Of a stretch of 64,000 nt of DNA, positions 7,802 through 17,016 are shown piece by piece. Position 1 is the stretch's first letter; each line of letters opens with the position of its first letter. The notes beneath the pieces are model-generated. The model worked only from the letters and a program-made list of their open reading frames with translations. It had not been told where the DNA came from and searched no databases. Where the stretch lies: assembly GCF_024662015.1 (NCBI RefSeq), contig NZ_CP102480.1, positions 2,700,501 through 2,764,500 on the forward strand, read 5' to 3'. The translations under genes and the position numbers were made by a program. Source of the stretch: Nisaea acidiphila (GTDB lineage Bacteria > Pseudomonadota > Alphaproteobacteria > Thalassobaculales > Thalassobaculaceae).

Positions 7802-9860
7802 GCTTCTCGTCGAACTCTTTAGCGAGGAAATTCCGGCCCGCATGCAGAAGAAGGCGGCGGACGACCTGCTCCAGCTGCTGACGGACAAGCTGAAAAAGGC
7901 CGGGCTGGAAGGCAGCTCCTCCGCCGCATATGTCACTCCGCGCCGGCTGGTGGCGGTCATCGACGGTCTGCCGGAGAAGCAGCCGGACACGCGCGAGGAG
8001 CGCCGCGGCCCGAAGGCGGATGCACCGGAGAAAGCCCTCGAGGGCTTCCTCGGGTCCGTCGGCCTGACGCTGGAGCAGTGCGAGAAGCGGGAAACCCCGA
8101 AAGGCACTTTCCTCTATGCCGTGGTCGAGACCAAGGGCGCGGAGACGATATCCGTATTGCCGGGCATCGTCGCTGAGGCTGTGAAGGATCTCGCCTGGCC
8201 GAAAAGCATGCGCTGGGGGCGCCACGCCTTCCGCTGGGTGCGTCCGATGCACGGCGTGCTCGCGGTCTTCGGCGGCGAGACGCTCAAGGGCGCGATCGAT
8301 CTCGGCGGCGGTGAACTCAGTTTCACCAACGAAACGAAGGGCCATCGCTTCCTCGCACCGGACGCGATCGCCGTCACCGGTTTCGCCGATTACGCCGCCA
8401 AGCTGCGCGACGCCTACGTGATCGTCGATCGCGAGGAGCGCAAGTCGATCATCATGGAAGGCGCGACGGCACTCGCTGAATCGGAAGGGCTCACGCTCAA
8501 GCCGGATCAGGGCCTGCTCGAGGAGGTTTGCGGTCTCGTCGAATGGCCGGTGCCGGTGATGGGCCGGATCGACGACGCTTTCATGGACGTACCGGCGGAA
8601 GCGCTGGTCACCTCCATGCGCAGCCACCAGAAGTATTTCTCCGCCGAGAAGGCCGACGGCAGCCTGGCTGCCCGCTTCATCACCGTCTCCAACATGAAGG
8701 CGGACGAAAAGCGCGACGAGACGATCCGGGCCGGTAACGAGAAGGTGCTGCGCGCCCGTCTCTCCGACGCCAAGTTCTTCTGGGATCAGGACCGGGCGGC
8801 GAAGCTGGAAAGCCGGAGGGCGAAGCTTTCCGACATTCTGTTCTATCAGAAGCTCGGAACCGTCGCGGACAAGGTCGCGCGAATGGAGAAGCTGTCCGGC
8901 TGGCTCTCGGACCACGTTCCGGGCGCCGACGCCGCCAAGGCCGGACGTGCCGCCGCGCTCTGCAAGGCGGATCTCGTGACCGAGATGGTCGGCGAGTTCC
9001 CGGAATTGCAGGGCATCATGGGCCGCTACTACGCGCTGCATGATGGCGAGGCGCCGGAAGTCGCCGACGCGATTGCCGATCACTATGCGCCGCAGGGACC
9101 GAACGACCGCTGCCCGACGGCACCGGAAAGCGTTGTCGTGGCGCTCGCCGACAAGATCGACACGCTGGCGGGCTTCTTCGCCATCGACGAGAAGCCGACC
9201 GGCTCGAAGGACCCCTTCGCGCTCCGCCGTGCGGCGCTCGGCGTCATCCGGCTCATCGTCGAGAACAAGCTGCGCCTGCCGCTGGCGCAAGTCTTCGAAC
9301 AGGCGGCCCGTCTCTATGAGGGACTAGGCGCGCCGGACGGTATCCTCGATTTCTTCGCCGATCGCCTCAAGGTGCATCTGCGCGAGGCGGGCGTGCGCCA
9401 TGACCTGGTGTCCGCCGTCTTCGCGCTCGGCGGCGAGGACGATCTGGTGCGGCTGCTCGCCCGGGTCGAGGCGCTGCAGGCGGTGCTCTCTACGGACGAC
9501 GGCGCCAATCTGCTCGCGGGCGTCCGCCGGGCCGGCAATATCGTGAAGGCCGAGGAGAAGAAGGACGGCACCTCTTACGAAGGCACGCCCGACGACACTC
9601 TGCTGGATCAGGCCGAGGAAAAGACGCTGTCTCAATCTCTCGTGATTGCGGAGGAAGGCGCGGACAAGGCGCTTGCCGACGAGAATTTCGAGGGCGCGAT
9701 GGCGGCCATCGCCGGGCTGCGCGGTCCGGTCGATGCCTTCTTCGACAAGGTCACGGTGAATGTCGACGACGCGTCTGTCCGGAAGAACCGTCTCGCCCTG
9801 CTGGCGCGGGTCGGCGCGACGGCCAACAGGATTGCGGACTTCTCCCGGATCGAGGGATAG
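7794..9860 (+). CDS. glyS: glycine--tRNA ligase beta subunit
   Basis: A 688-residue beta subunit beginning [20 protein letters not shown], the standard GlyS N-terminus. The core includes [14 protein letters not shown] and the HD-like central region ([22 protein letters not shown]); the C-terminal third matches the DALR-type anticodon-binding region, ending with [11 protein letters not shown]-like sequence. The start codon lies inside glyQ. It contributes tRNA binding to the GlyQS tetramer. ppdK begins 10 bp after its stop, an order I remember from other alphaproteobacteria. Confidence 0.97.
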   Translation: MSELLVELFSEEIPARMQKKAADDLLQLLTDKLKKAGLEGSSSAAYVTPRRLVAVIDGLPEKQPDTREERRGPKADAPEKALEGFLGSVGLTLEQCEKRETPKGTFLYAVVETKGAETISVLPGIVAEAVKDLAWPKSMRWGRHAFRWVRPMHGVLAVFGGETLKGAIDLGGGELSFTNETKGHRFLAPDAIAVTGFADYAAKLRDAYVIVDREERKSIIMEGATALAESEGLTLKPDQGLLEEVCGLVEWPVPVMGRIDDAFMDVPAEALVTSMRSHQKYFSAEKADGSLAARFITVSNMKADEKRDETIRAGNEKVLRARLSDAKFFWDQDRAAKLESRRAKLSDILFYQKLGTVADKVARMEKLSGWLSDHVPGADAAKAGRAAALCKADLVTEMVGEFPELQGIMGRYYALHDGEAPEVADAIADHYAPQGPNDRCPTAPESVVVALADKIDTLAGFFAIDEKPTGSKDPFALRRAALGVIRLIVENKLRLPLAQVFEQAARLYEGLGAPDGILDFFADRLKVHLREAGVRHDLVSAVFALGGEDDLVRLLARVEALQAVLSTDDGANLLAGVRRAGNIVKAEEKKDGTSYEGTPDDTLLDQAEEKTLSQSLVIAEEGADKALADENFEGAMAAIAGLRGPVDAFFDKVTVNVDDASVRKNRLALLARVGATANRIADFSRIEG

Positions 9861-9870
9861 CGACGGCGCG

Positions 9871-12525
9871 ATGGAAAAGTGGATCTACACATTCGGGGAG
9901 GGCGCTGCGGAAGGCTCTGCCGGTATGGAGGATCTGCTCGGCACCAAGGGCGCGAATCTCGCCGAGATGAGTGCCATCGGCCTGCCGGTGCCGCCCGGCT
10001 TCACCATCGCGACCGGCGTCTGCGGCTACTATCACGGCCATGACGGCAGCTTCCCGCCGGATCTGGAGGAAGCCGTCGCGACCGCGCTCGCCAAGCTGGA
10101 GGCGGACCGGGGCGCGCGTTTCGGCGACCCCGCGAACCCGCTGCTGGTGTCCGTACGCTCCGGCGGTGCCGCATCGATGCCGGGCATGATGGATACCGTG
10201 CTCAATCTCGGTCTGAACGACGACGTGGTTCAGGGGCTTGCCAGGAAGACCGGCGACCAGCGCTTCGCCTGCGACTGCTACCGGCGCTTCATTCATATGT
10301 ACGGTGAGGTGGTTCTCGATATCGACGGCTTCCTCTTCGAGGAGGCGGGCGACGAGATCAAGGAGGATCACGGCGCGGTCTTCGACCGGGATCTTTCCGC
10401 CGAAGCCTGCGCCGAGATGGCGAAGCGCTTCCGGGAGATCGTCAAGGCCGAGACCGGCGAGCCGTTCCCGGACGACCCGCAGGCACAGCTCTGGGGTGCG
10501 ATCGGCGGGGTGATCCGCTCCTGGAACAACCAGCGGGCCGTGATCTACCGCTCGCTGCACAATATCCCGGACGATATCGGCACCGCCGTGACCGTGCAGG
10601 CCATGGTGTTCGGCAATCGCGGTGCCGGGAGCATCACCGGCGTCGCCTTCACCCGCAATCCCTCGACCGGGGAGAAGGCGCCATACGGCGAGTATCTCCC
10701 GAATGCCCAGGGCGAGGACGTTGTCGCCGGCCTGCACACGCCGCTTCCGCTCGTGGAGAGCGCCGCGCATGGCGAAATCGGCGAGGCGACGGCGCTCGAG
10801 GCTCATGCGCCCGAGGTGTTCGACAAACTGATCGGGCTCTGCGACCGGCTTGAGCGGCACTATGGCGACGTGCAGGACATCGAGTTCACGGTCGAGGAGG
10901 GGCGGCTCTTCCTGCTGCAGACCCGTCCGGCCAAGCGGACCGTCGAAGCCGGACTGAAGTTCGCGGTCGACATGCATCGCGAGGGGCTGATCAGCCGCGA
11001 GCAGGCGGTGGTGCGGGTCAATCCGGACGATCTCGACAGCCTGCTCTATCCGTCGGTCGATCCGGCGGCAAACGCACATCCGGTTGCCCGCGGCCTGCCG
11101 GCCTCGCCCGGTGCGGCCAGTGGCGTCGCGGTATTCGATCCGGACGATGCGATCAGGCGCTCCCGGGAGGGCGAGGATGTCATCCTGATCCGCAAGGAGA
11201 CCAGCCCGAACGATATCCACGGCATGCATGCCGCGGTCGGGATTGTCACGGCGCGCGGTGGGCTCACCAGCCATGCCGCGGTGGTCGCGCGCGGCATGGG
11301 GCGCCCCTGTATCTGCGGTGCAAGCTCCGTTCGCATCGCTCCTGAGCTGGATTCCTTCACCGTTGGGGACGTGACGGTGAAGGACGGGGACGAGATCACC
11401 CTCGACGGAACCGGCGGCGGGATCTTTCTCGGCCGGGTTCCGACCGTCGAGCCGGAGCTGTCCGAAGATCTGAAGACCCTGGTCAGCTGGGCCGACGAGA
11501 TCCGTCATCTCGCGGTGCGCGCGAATGTCGAGACCATGGACGATGCGAGTGCCGCCCGACGTTTTGGTGCGGACGGAATCGGACTGGTCGCGACAGAGCA
11601 TACCTTTTTCGCGCCGGCCCGGATCATGACCGTGCGGGAGCTGACGCTGGCCCGCAACGAGCGGGAACGGCGTCCGTCCCTCGACAGGCTGTTGCCTTTG
11701 CAGCGCGCGGATTTCACCCGTCTCTTCCGTGAGCTGCGCGGCTTCCCGGTGGCGGTCCGACTGCTCGATCCGCCGCTCGACGAGGTCCTGCCGGAAACCG
11801 ACGCGGAATACGAGGAGACCTCTGAAGCGCTCGGGCTGCCGGTCGAGGCGGTGCGAAAGCGTGTCGCCGCCGTGCGCCAGATCGTGCCTGTGCTCGGCCA
11901 TCGCGGTTGCCGGCTCGCGATTTCCTATCCCGAGATCACCGAGATGCAGGTCCGCGCGATGTTCGAGGCCGCAAGCGCGGTGATGCAGGAATTCGGCGAG
12001 ACGGTTACGCTGGAGATCACTGTGCCGCTTGTCGTCGGCAAGCGGGAGTTCGACTTCGTGCGTGTCATCGTCGATCGGGTCGCGGCCGAAGTGGAGCAGG
12101 AGACCGGTTGTACGATCGCCTATCGGGTCGGCACGCTGATCGAACTGCCGCGCGCGGCGCTCCGGGCCGGCGAGATAGCGAAAACCGCGGATTTCTTCAG
12201 CTTCGGTACCGACGATCTGACGCGTACGGTCTTCGGTATGTCCCGCGACGACGCGGATGCGTTTCTCACGACTTACATGAACAATTCCGTGGTCGATCTG
12301 GATCCCTTTGTCACGCTCGATATCGAGGGCGTCGGCGAACTGGTGCGGATCGCGACCGAACGCGGCCGCTCGGAAAACAAGGAGCTGCTGATCGGGATCT
12401 GCGGCGAACATGGCGGCGATGCAAAGACCGTCCGCTTCTGCCACTCGATCGGGCTCGACTATGTCTCCTGCGCACCGAACCGCCTGCCCGTCGCCCGCAT
12501 CGCGGCCGCCCAGGCCTCGATCTGA
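9871..12525 (+). CDS. ppdK: pyruvate, phosphate dikinase
   Basis: An 884-residue enzyme interconverting pyruvate + ATP + Pi and phosphoenolpyruvate + AMP + PPi. The ATG at 9871 (MEKWIYTFGEG) is the family start; the frame is open further upstream inside glyS. N-terminal ATP-grasp domain: GTKGANLAEM, then SVRSGGAASMPGMMDTVLNLG. Central phospho-histidine domain: GGLTSHAAVVARGMGRP with the phosphorylated His at 468. C-terminal TIM barrel: ends with the ICGEHGGD loop carrying the catalytic Cys844. The active-site residues I can check are intact. The likely role is gluconeogenic PEP supply or PPi-linked glycolysis. Located directly behind glyS, probably cotranscribed. Confidence 0.96.
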   Translation: MEKWIYTFGEGAAEGSAGMEDLLGTKGANLAEMSAIGLPVPPGFTIATGVCGYYHGHDGSFPPDLEEAVATALAKLEADRGARFGDPANPLLVSVRSGGAASMPGMMDTVLNLGLNDDVVQGLARKTGDQRFACDCYRRFIHMYGEVVLDIDGFLFEEAGDEIKEDHGAVFDRDLSAEACAEMAKRFREIVKAETGEPFPDDPQAQLWGAIGGVIRSWNNQRAVIYRSLHNIPDDIGTAVTVQAMVFGNRGAGSITGVAFTRNPSTGEKAPYGEYLPNAQGEDVVAGLHTPLPLVESAAHGEIGEATALEAHAPEVFDKLIGLCDRLERHYGDVQDIEFTVEEGRLFLLQTRPAKRTVEAGLKFAVDMHREGLISREQAVVRVNPDDLDSLLYPSVDPAANAHPVARGLPASPGAASGVAVFDPDDAIRRSREGEDVILIRKETSPNDIHGMHAAVGIVTARGGLTSHAAVVARGMGRPCICGASSVRIAPELDSFTVGDVTVKDGDEITLDGTGGGIFLGRVPTVEPELSEDLKTLVSWADEIRHLAVRANVETMDDASAARRFGADGIGLVATEHTFFAPARIMTVRELTLARNERERRPSLDRLLPLQRADFTRLFRELRGFPVAVRLLDPPLDEVLPETDAEYEETSEALGLPVEAVRKRVAAVRQIVPVLGHRGCRLAISYPEITEMQVRAMFEAASAVMQEFGETVTLEITVPLVVGKREFDFVRVIVDRVAAEVEQETGCTIAYRVGTLIELPRAALRAGEIAKTADFFSFGTDDLTRTVFGMSRDDADAFLTTYMNNSVVDLDPFVTLDIEGVGELVRIATERGRSENKELLIGICGEHGGDAKTVRFCHSIGLDYVSCAPNRLPVARIAAAQASI

Positions 12526-12557
12526 TTCACATCAAAATCCCAAAAAACTTAAGCCTA

Positions 12558-12571
12558 TTGATCTAGCTCAA
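12558..12571. promoter_or_regulatory. FNR/FixK-type box upstream of cytochrome c peroxidase
   Basis: The sequence TTGATCTAGCTCAA matches the consensus TTGAT-N4-ATCAA at nine of ten positions. It lies in the AT-rich 174-bp gap between ppdK and the peroxidase gene, 128 bp before the GTG start. FNR/ANR-type control of bacterial cytochrome c peroxidases is established in several proteobacteria, so the context supports an oxygen-responsive promoter. I cannot locate the transcription start reliably. Confidence 0.6.
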
Positions 12572-12581
12572 TGCTTTTTAA

Positions 12582-12596
12582 TTAGAATGGTTCTAA
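12582..12596. promoter_or_regulatory. Irr/ICE-like perfect inverted repeat upstream of cytochrome c peroxidase
   Basis: TTAGAATGGTTCTAA is a perfect 6-bp inverted repeat around a 3-bp spacer. It resembles the iron control element (ICE, TTTAGAA...TTCTAAA as I remember it) bound by the alphaproteobacterial heme-dependent regulator Irr. It sits 10 bp downstream of the FNR-like box. A near copy lies upstream of bacterioferritin (42066-42080), another heme/iron protein, which strengthens the reading. Confidence 0.5.
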
Positions 12597-12699
12597 AAAC
12601 TGTCCTGGCTCAAATAACAAGAAGAAAAGTGAGCTTTCTCAGTCGTGTACGCCTTTTCGCCGTCCTAGTGAATGCATGACAATTGAAAGGACAGATACT

Positions 12700-13767
12700 G
12701 TGTTTGGGAATGCAATCCGTGCCTGCTCCGTCGCAGGCCTCTTCTCCCTGGCCCTCGTTTCGGATCCCGCAGCCGTCCGCGCGGACGAGCTGATGGAAGA
12801 AGCTCAGGGGATGTTCGAGCCGATCCCGTCCGTCGTACCGGCGGTCAAGGACAATGCCGTCACGCACGAGAAAGTCGAGCTCGGCAAGATGCTGTTCTTC
12901 GAGCCGCGGCTTTCCTCCAGCCACCTGATCAGCTGCAACACCTGCCACAATCTCGGAATGGGCGGTGACGACAATCTTGAAACCTCCATCGGTCATGGCT
13001 GGGCCAAGGGCCCGCGCAATGCGCCGACCGTGCTGAACGCCGTCTTCAACATCGCCCAGTTCTGGGACGGGCGCGCCGAGGACCTGAAGGCCCAAGCCAA
13101 GGGTCCGATCCAGGCCGGTGTCGAGATGAACAACAAGCCGCACGCGGTTGAGGTGACGCTCAACAGCATGCCCGAGTACCGCGAGCGTTTCGCGCGCGCC
13201 TTCCCGGGCGAGGACAAGCCGGTGACCTTCGACAATCTGGCGAAGGCGATCGAGGCCTTCGAGGCCACGCTGATCACGCCTGCCTCGCGCTTCGACCAGT
13301 ATCTCGAGGGCAATGACCCCGTGCTCACCGCCGAGGAGAAAGAAGGGCTCCGCCTGTTCATGGACAAGGGCTGCGCGGGGTGCCACGCCGGCCGCAATCT
13401 CGGCGGCGAGGGCTATTTCCCGTTCGGCGTGATGGAGAAGCCGGGTGCGGACATTCTGCCGCCGAACGATCAGGGCCGCTTCCAGGTGACCCAGACCGCG
13501 GACGACAGCTACGTCTTCCGGGCCGGTCCGCTTCGGAACATCGCGCTGACCGCGCCTTACTTCCATTCCGGCATGGTCTGGGAGCTGCGCCAGGCGGTGG
13601 CGGTAATGGGCGAAAGCCAGCTCGGAGAGAAGCTCTCCGACAAGGAAATCGACCTGATCACCACCTTCCTGCACACGCTGACGGGCGAGCAGCCGCGGGT
13701 CGAATATCCGATCCTTCCGGTCAGCACGCCGGAAACGCCGCTGCCGCAGGAAATGGTCGCGCAATAA
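12700..13767 (+). CDS. diheme cytochrome c peroxidase
   Basis: A 355-residue periplasmic enzyme that reduces H2O2 to water with electrons from cytochrome c or a cupredoxin. Two covalent heme sites are visible: CNTCH at 79-83 and CAGCH at 225-229. WDGRAEDLKAQAKGPI and PYFHSGMVWELRQAVAVM are typical of the MauG/CcpA family. I start at GTG 12700 because GAAAGGA lies 8 bp upstream and the product then opens with a clean signal peptide (to about residue 29, AAVRA); an ATG at 12676 is in frame but lacks a ribosome-binding site. FNR-like and Irr-like sites precede it and a strong hairpin terminator follows at 13800. Confidence 0.93.
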   Translation: MFGNAIRACSVAGLFSLALVSDPAAVRADELMEEAQGMFEPIPSVVPAVKDNAVTHEKVELGKMLFFEPRLSSSHLISCNTCHNLGMGGDDNLETSIGHGWAKGPRNAPTVLNAVFNIAQFWDGRAEDLKAQAKGPIQAGVEMNNKPHAVEVTLNSMPEYRERFARAFPGEDKPVTFDNLAKAIEAFEATLITPASRFDQYLEGNDPVLTAEEKEGLRLFMDKGCAGCHAGRNLGGEGYFPFGVMEKPGADILPPNDQGRFQVTQTADDSYVFRAGPLRNIALTAPYFHSGMVWELRQAVAVMGESQLGEKLSDKEIDLITTFLHTLTGEQPRVEYPILPVSTPETPLPQEMVAQ

Positions 13768-13799
13768 ACATCGACCGGGACCGGCCGGTGCGAAGAGAG

Positions 13800-13827
13800 C
13801 GGGAGGGGTTCGCCCCTCCCGTTTTCT
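13800..13827 (+). terminator. Rho-independent terminator of the cytochrome c peroxidase gene
   Basis: A perfect 9-bp GC stem CGGGAGGGG (13800-13808) / CCCCTCCCG (13813-13821) with a TTCG tetraloop, followed by TTTTCT. It lies 33 bp after the peroxidase stop codon, in the correct orientation. Confidence 0.9.
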
Positions 13828-13899
13828 ATGATCCGGGAGCCGCGTTGACGGAGCCCGGCCCGCCTCTCACACTTCGCTTCAGGAGCAAGTGGAGGGGAC

Positions 13900-14952
13900 A
13901 TGGCAAAGAAAAAGGCACTTGTCGTCGGGGCGCTCGGCGTGATCGGGCGGCGCCTCGTGCAGCATCTGGAAGAGGTTGGCGGCTGGGACATTGTCGGGCT
14001 CAGCCGGCGGGTGCCGGATTATCCGAGCAAGGCGGAGCATATCTCGGTCGACCTGCTGGACCGGGCCGACGCCGAGGCCAAGCTCGGCGCGCTTGGCGAC
14101 ATCACGCACATCTTCTACACGGCCTTCCAGGCGCGCCCGACCTGGGCGGAGCACGACGCGCCGAACCTCGCGATGCTGGTCAATTCGGTGGAACCGGTGG
14201 CGGCCGCCTCAAAAGGGCTGGAGCATGTCCAACTGATCGAGGGCAACAAGATCTATGGCAGCCATCTCGGCCCGTTCCGCACCCCGGCGCGGGAGGAAGA
14301 CCCGCCGCACATGCTGCCGAATTTCTATCACACGCAGGAAAGCTGGCTGCGCGACGCACAGAAAGGCCGGGCCTGGAGCTGGTCGGCGCTCCGCCCGCAC
14401 ACGGTCTGCGGCTTCGCCGTCGGCAATCCGATGAACATCTCCACCTGCATCGCGGTCTATGCGGCGATTTCGAAGGAGCTCGGCCTGCCGCTGCGCTTTC
14501 CGGGCAAGCGGGGCGCCTACGAGGCGGTCTATCAGGTGACGGATTCGGCTCTGCTGGCGCGCTCCATGGTCTTTGCCGCGACCGCGGAAAGCGCGCGGAA
14601 CGAGGTTTTCAATATCACCAACGGCGACTTCTTCCGCTGGAAGAATGTCTGGCCGAAATTCGCCGCCTATTTCGGCATGGAACTTGGCGACGTGCAGACC
14701 ATCCCGTTGACCGAGTTCATGGCCGACAAGGCGCCGCTCTGGGAGCGGATGGTCGAGAAATACGGTCTGATGCACACGCCCTATGCCGATATCGCCGCCT
14801 GGCCGTTCGCCGATTACGTCTTCGGCACCGACTGGGACGTCATGACGGACACGCTGAAGATCCGCATGGCCGGGTTCCACGATTATGTGCGTTCGGAGGA
14901 GATGTTCCTCGAACTGTTCGAGGAATTCCGGGCGCGGAAGGCGATCCCTTGA
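13900..14952 (+). CDS. SDR-family NAD(P)-dependent oxidoreductase of the PRISE (progesterone 5-beta-reductase/iridoid synthase-like) type
   Basis: A 350-residue extended SDR. The Rossmann motif is GALGVIGR (about residues 10-17). The atypical active-site region contains IEGNKIYGSHLGPF and NFYHTQESWL instead of the usual YxxxK, as in plant PRISE enzymes and their bacterial relatives, which reduce activated C=C bonds of enones. The start at ATG 13900 follows GTGGAGGGG. It stands alone between two terminator/repeat elements, so the substrate cannot be read from context. A sugar-nucleotide epimerase is less likely because YxxxK is missing. Confidence 0.8.
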   Translation: MAKKKALVVGALGVIGRRLVQHLEEVGGWDIVGLSRRVPDYPSKAEHISVDLLDRADAEAKLGALGDITHIFYTAFQARPTWAEHDAPNLAMLVNSVEPVAAASKGLEHVQLIEGNKIYGSHLGPFRTPAREEDPPHMLPNFYHTQESWLRDAQKGRAWSWSALRPHTVCGFAVGNPMNISTCIAVYAAISKELGLPLRFPGKRGAYEAVYQVTDSALLARSMVFAATAESARNEVFNITNGDFFRWKNVWPKFAAYFGMELGDVQTIPLTEFMADKAPLWERMVEKYGLMHTPYADIAAWPFADYVFGTDWDVMTDTLKIRMAGFHDYVRSEEMFLELFEEFRARKAIP

Positions 14953-14960
14953 TCAGTCGA

Positions 14961-15047
14961 TCGTCATCCCGGCGAAAGCCGGGATCTTGTCGAACGAACG
15001 GTGGAGTCCGTCTGCGCGAGGTCCCGGATCGGGGTCCGGGATGACGA
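14961..15047. repeat. intergenic palindromic repeat (CGTCATCCCGG type)
   Basis: TCGTCATCCCGG at 14961-14972 and CCGGGATGACGA at 15036-15047 form a 12-bp perfect inverted repeat. Each arm carries its own small hairpin (CCCGGCGAAAGCCGGG and CCCGGATCGGGGTCCGGG). This layout is that of a mobile palindromic intergenic repeat often seen in alphaproteobacteria. I found no second copy in the window. It separates the convergent SDR and 3-hydroxyisobutyrate dehydrogenase-family genes and might also terminate both. Confidence 0.7.
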
Positions 15048-15063
15048 AAAAGGGAAAGTGGAT

Positions 15064-15975
15064 TTAAGCGTCCGGCCCGCTATCCGGTTTCTCGCCGACC
15101 CGGTGCGGTGCGTTCCGGCGCTCAAGTTCGAGCAGTAGGGCGGTCTGGTCGTGCTCGGCGAAGCCGCGGGTACTGAGCTGGTTGTAGAAGTCCCGGGCCA
15201 ATGAGAGAAACGGCAGTTCGAGTCCGCAATCCTTCGCCGCGGTCAGGACCGTATCGAGGTCCTTCAGCATGTTGCGAACCGGCGCGCCGGGACTCCAGTT
15301 GCGCTCCAGGATCCGGCCGCCATGCTCCTGCAACACGCGGCTCTCTGCGAAGCCGCCGCGCAACGCGTCGCGCACCGAGGCGGGATTGGCGCCGCCGGCT
15401 TCCGCCAGCAGCATGGACTCGGAAAGGCCCGCGATGGAGATCGCGACGATCACCTGGTTGCAGAGCTTGGTGAGCTGGCCGGCGCCGCAGGGTCCGACCC
15501 GGAACGGGCGGCCCATGGCGGCGAGTACCGGGGTCGCCTCGACAAAAGTGTCTTTCTCGCCACCGACCATGATCGCGAGGCTGCCGAGTTCGGCGCCCTG
15601 GGTTCCGCCCGAAACCGGCGCATCGATATGGCGAAGGCCGAGCCTGGTGAGCTCGGTGTCGAACTCCTGTTCCGCCTGGGGGGCGATCGAGCTCAGGTCG
15701 CAGAAGATCGCGCCCGGCTTCATCGCCTCCGCAACGCCGCGATCGAACAGGATTTCGCGCACCGCGGCCGCGTCGGTCACGCAGGCACACACGATATCCG
15801 CTTCCGCGACCGCTTCGGCGGCGCTCTCGGCGATGACGGCGTGATGCGTGACGAGTGATTCAGATTTTCCCGGGGTCCGGTTCCAGACCGTCAGGGGGAA
15901 GCCGGCGCGGGCGATGTTGGTGGCCATGCCAAGGCCCATCCGCCCGATGCCGAGGAAGGCGACATTCGGCGTCAT
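15064..15975 (-). CDS. 3-hydroxyisobutyrate dehydrogenase-family NAD(P)-dependent beta-hydroxyacid dehydrogenase
   Basis: A 303-residue enzyme starting at ATG 15975 (MTPNVAFLGIGRMGLGMA). It has the N-terminal dinucleotide-binding motif GIGRMG, the substrate motif DAPVSGGTQGAELGSLAIMVGG and GAGQLTKLCNQ with the catalytic Lys. Family members oxidise 3-hydroxyisobutyrate, tartronate semialdehyde, L-threonate or related hydroxy acids, and the sequence alone does not separate these. The next gene upstream on the same strand is a DgoK kinase, and an erythronate/threonate gene set lies 31 kb away, so a sugar-acid substrate is plausible. An open frame extends upstream but is a shadow of the neighbouring gene. 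Confidence 0.85.
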   Translation of the reverse strand: MTPNVAFLGIGRMGLGMATNIARAGFPLTVWNRTPGKSESLVTHHAVIAESAAEAVAEADIVCACVTDAAAVREILFDRGVAEAMKPGAIFCDLSSIAPQAEQEFDTELTRLGLRHIDAPVSGGTQGAELGSLAIMVGGEKDTFVEATPVLAAMGRPFRVGPCGAGQLTKLCNQVIVAISIAGLSESMLLAEAGGANPASVRDALRGGFAESRVLQEHGGRILERNWSPGAPVRNMLKDLDTVLTAAKDCGLELPFLSLARDFYNQLSTRGFAEHDQTALLLELERRNAPHRVGEKPDSGPDA

Positions 15976-15998
15976 TCCCAACCCTTCATCGCTTTGCT

Positions 15999-16916
15999 CT
16001 ATGCGCGTTCCCGAACGCTGTGCGCGAACCGAAACATTCCCTGCGCGGCCATGGTCTCCGCCAGTTGGCGCGAGCGTATACCATGGCGGGAAAGGGTTCG
16101 CACGTAGAGTTCGGTGAGAGCAGGGTTGCCGATTATGCAAACCTCCCCGCCGATCTCGTATAGGCGCTGTGCTTCGAGCACTTCGGATCCGATGAGCAGG
16201 CCGGACAGAAAAGCGCCGCTTTCCTCCACCGGCAGGGCGTTCAGGAGAGTGCGCGAACGAACCGCGAAGAGTTCTCCGAGAAGCCCGCGGTCCGCCTCCG
16301 CCGCATCCAGGCCGTGATCGAAACCGGAATCGGACCAGGCATCGTGCTCCATCATTCGCCCGATGATGGTGTGTCTGCGCGTGGCCTCGAAAAGCTCCCC
16401 GGTCATATAGGTCCGGAAATCGAGGATGACGCCGTCCTCGACGACGGCCCATTTGCTGTGCGTCCCCGGAAGGCAGACGAACTGGCGCCCTGTACCCAGA
16501 CCGTCTACAGCGCCGAGAATCTGCATTTCCTCGCCGCGAATGACGTCGTACTTGCCGTCGATCGTTGTCGAAAGCCCCGGCGAGAACCAGATTTTGCGGC
16601 CGTTTTTCGTCTCGTGGGGAATGGCGAGGGCCGCGAGACTCCTTGGGTCTGCCGGACACGGAGCATAAGGCGATTCGATCCAGCCCTGCCGGCTGGTGAC
16701 CATGCCGCTCAGGACGATGACAGGCGCGTCGTCACCTGCTTCCTCAAGCCAGTCTTTCGTAACCGCGGCGAAGATACTCTCGAAATCTCCCGTTCCGAGA
16801 TTTCCGATACCGGCCTGCGGTTGGCTGGAGGCCAGGATCTCACCTTCCGCCGACATTCTGTAGGCCCTCAACCAGGTCGTTCCCCAGTCAAGGGCGATCA
16901 GCCCCTTATCCAGCAT
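15999..16916 (-). CDS. dgoK: 2-dehydro-3-deoxygalactonokinase (DgoK family)
   Basis: A 305-residue ASKHA-fold sugar kinase. ATG 16916 (MLDKGLIALDWGTTWLRAYRM) follows GGGGAGGA; the DWGTTWLRAY phosphate-binding loop, LSGMVTSRQGW, LPGTHSKWA and FDHGLDAA are family signatures. It phosphorylates 2-keto-3-deoxygalactonate to the 6-phosphate in the De Ley-Doudoroff galactonate route. The usual partner aldolase DgoA is not adjacent; instead an FAH-family hydrolase and SDR lie divergently, 100 bp away. Specificity for galactonate versus another 2-keto-3-deoxy acid is unproven. Confidence 0.88.
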   Translation of the reverse strand: MLDKGLIALDWGTTWLRAYRMSAEGEILASSQPQAGIGNLGTGDFESIFAAVTKDWLEEAGDDAPVIVLSGMVTSRQGWIESPYAPCPADPRSLAALAIPHETKNGRKIWFSPGLSTTIDGKYDVIRGEEMQILGAVDGLGTGRQFVCLPGTHSKWAVVEDGVILDFRTYMTGELFEATRRHTIIGRMMEHDAWSDSGFDHGLDAAEADRGLLGELFAVRSRTLLNALPVEESGAFLSGLLIGSEVLEAQRLYEIGGEVCIIGNPALTELYVRTLSRHGIRSRQLAETMAAQGMFRFAHSVRERA

Positions 16917-17016
16917 ACTCGGTTCCTCCCCTTGCCAAGCCTTTGCTTGACTTGGTCGAGACCGATTGTAACCCTCCCGGCGGCCAAATAAAAATCGATG
17001 GGAAGGAGCAGCCCCG

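Noticed and set aside
7689-9290. Minus-strand open frame opposite glyS
   Set aside because: Overlaps the full GlyS coding sequence and has no domain; an artefact of GC-rich codon use.
9751-12444. Long minus-strand open frame (about 900 codons) opposite ppdK
   Set aside because: It is a high-GC shadow of ppdK: no family motif, Arg/His-rich composition, and every PPDK active-site motif lies on the plus strand.
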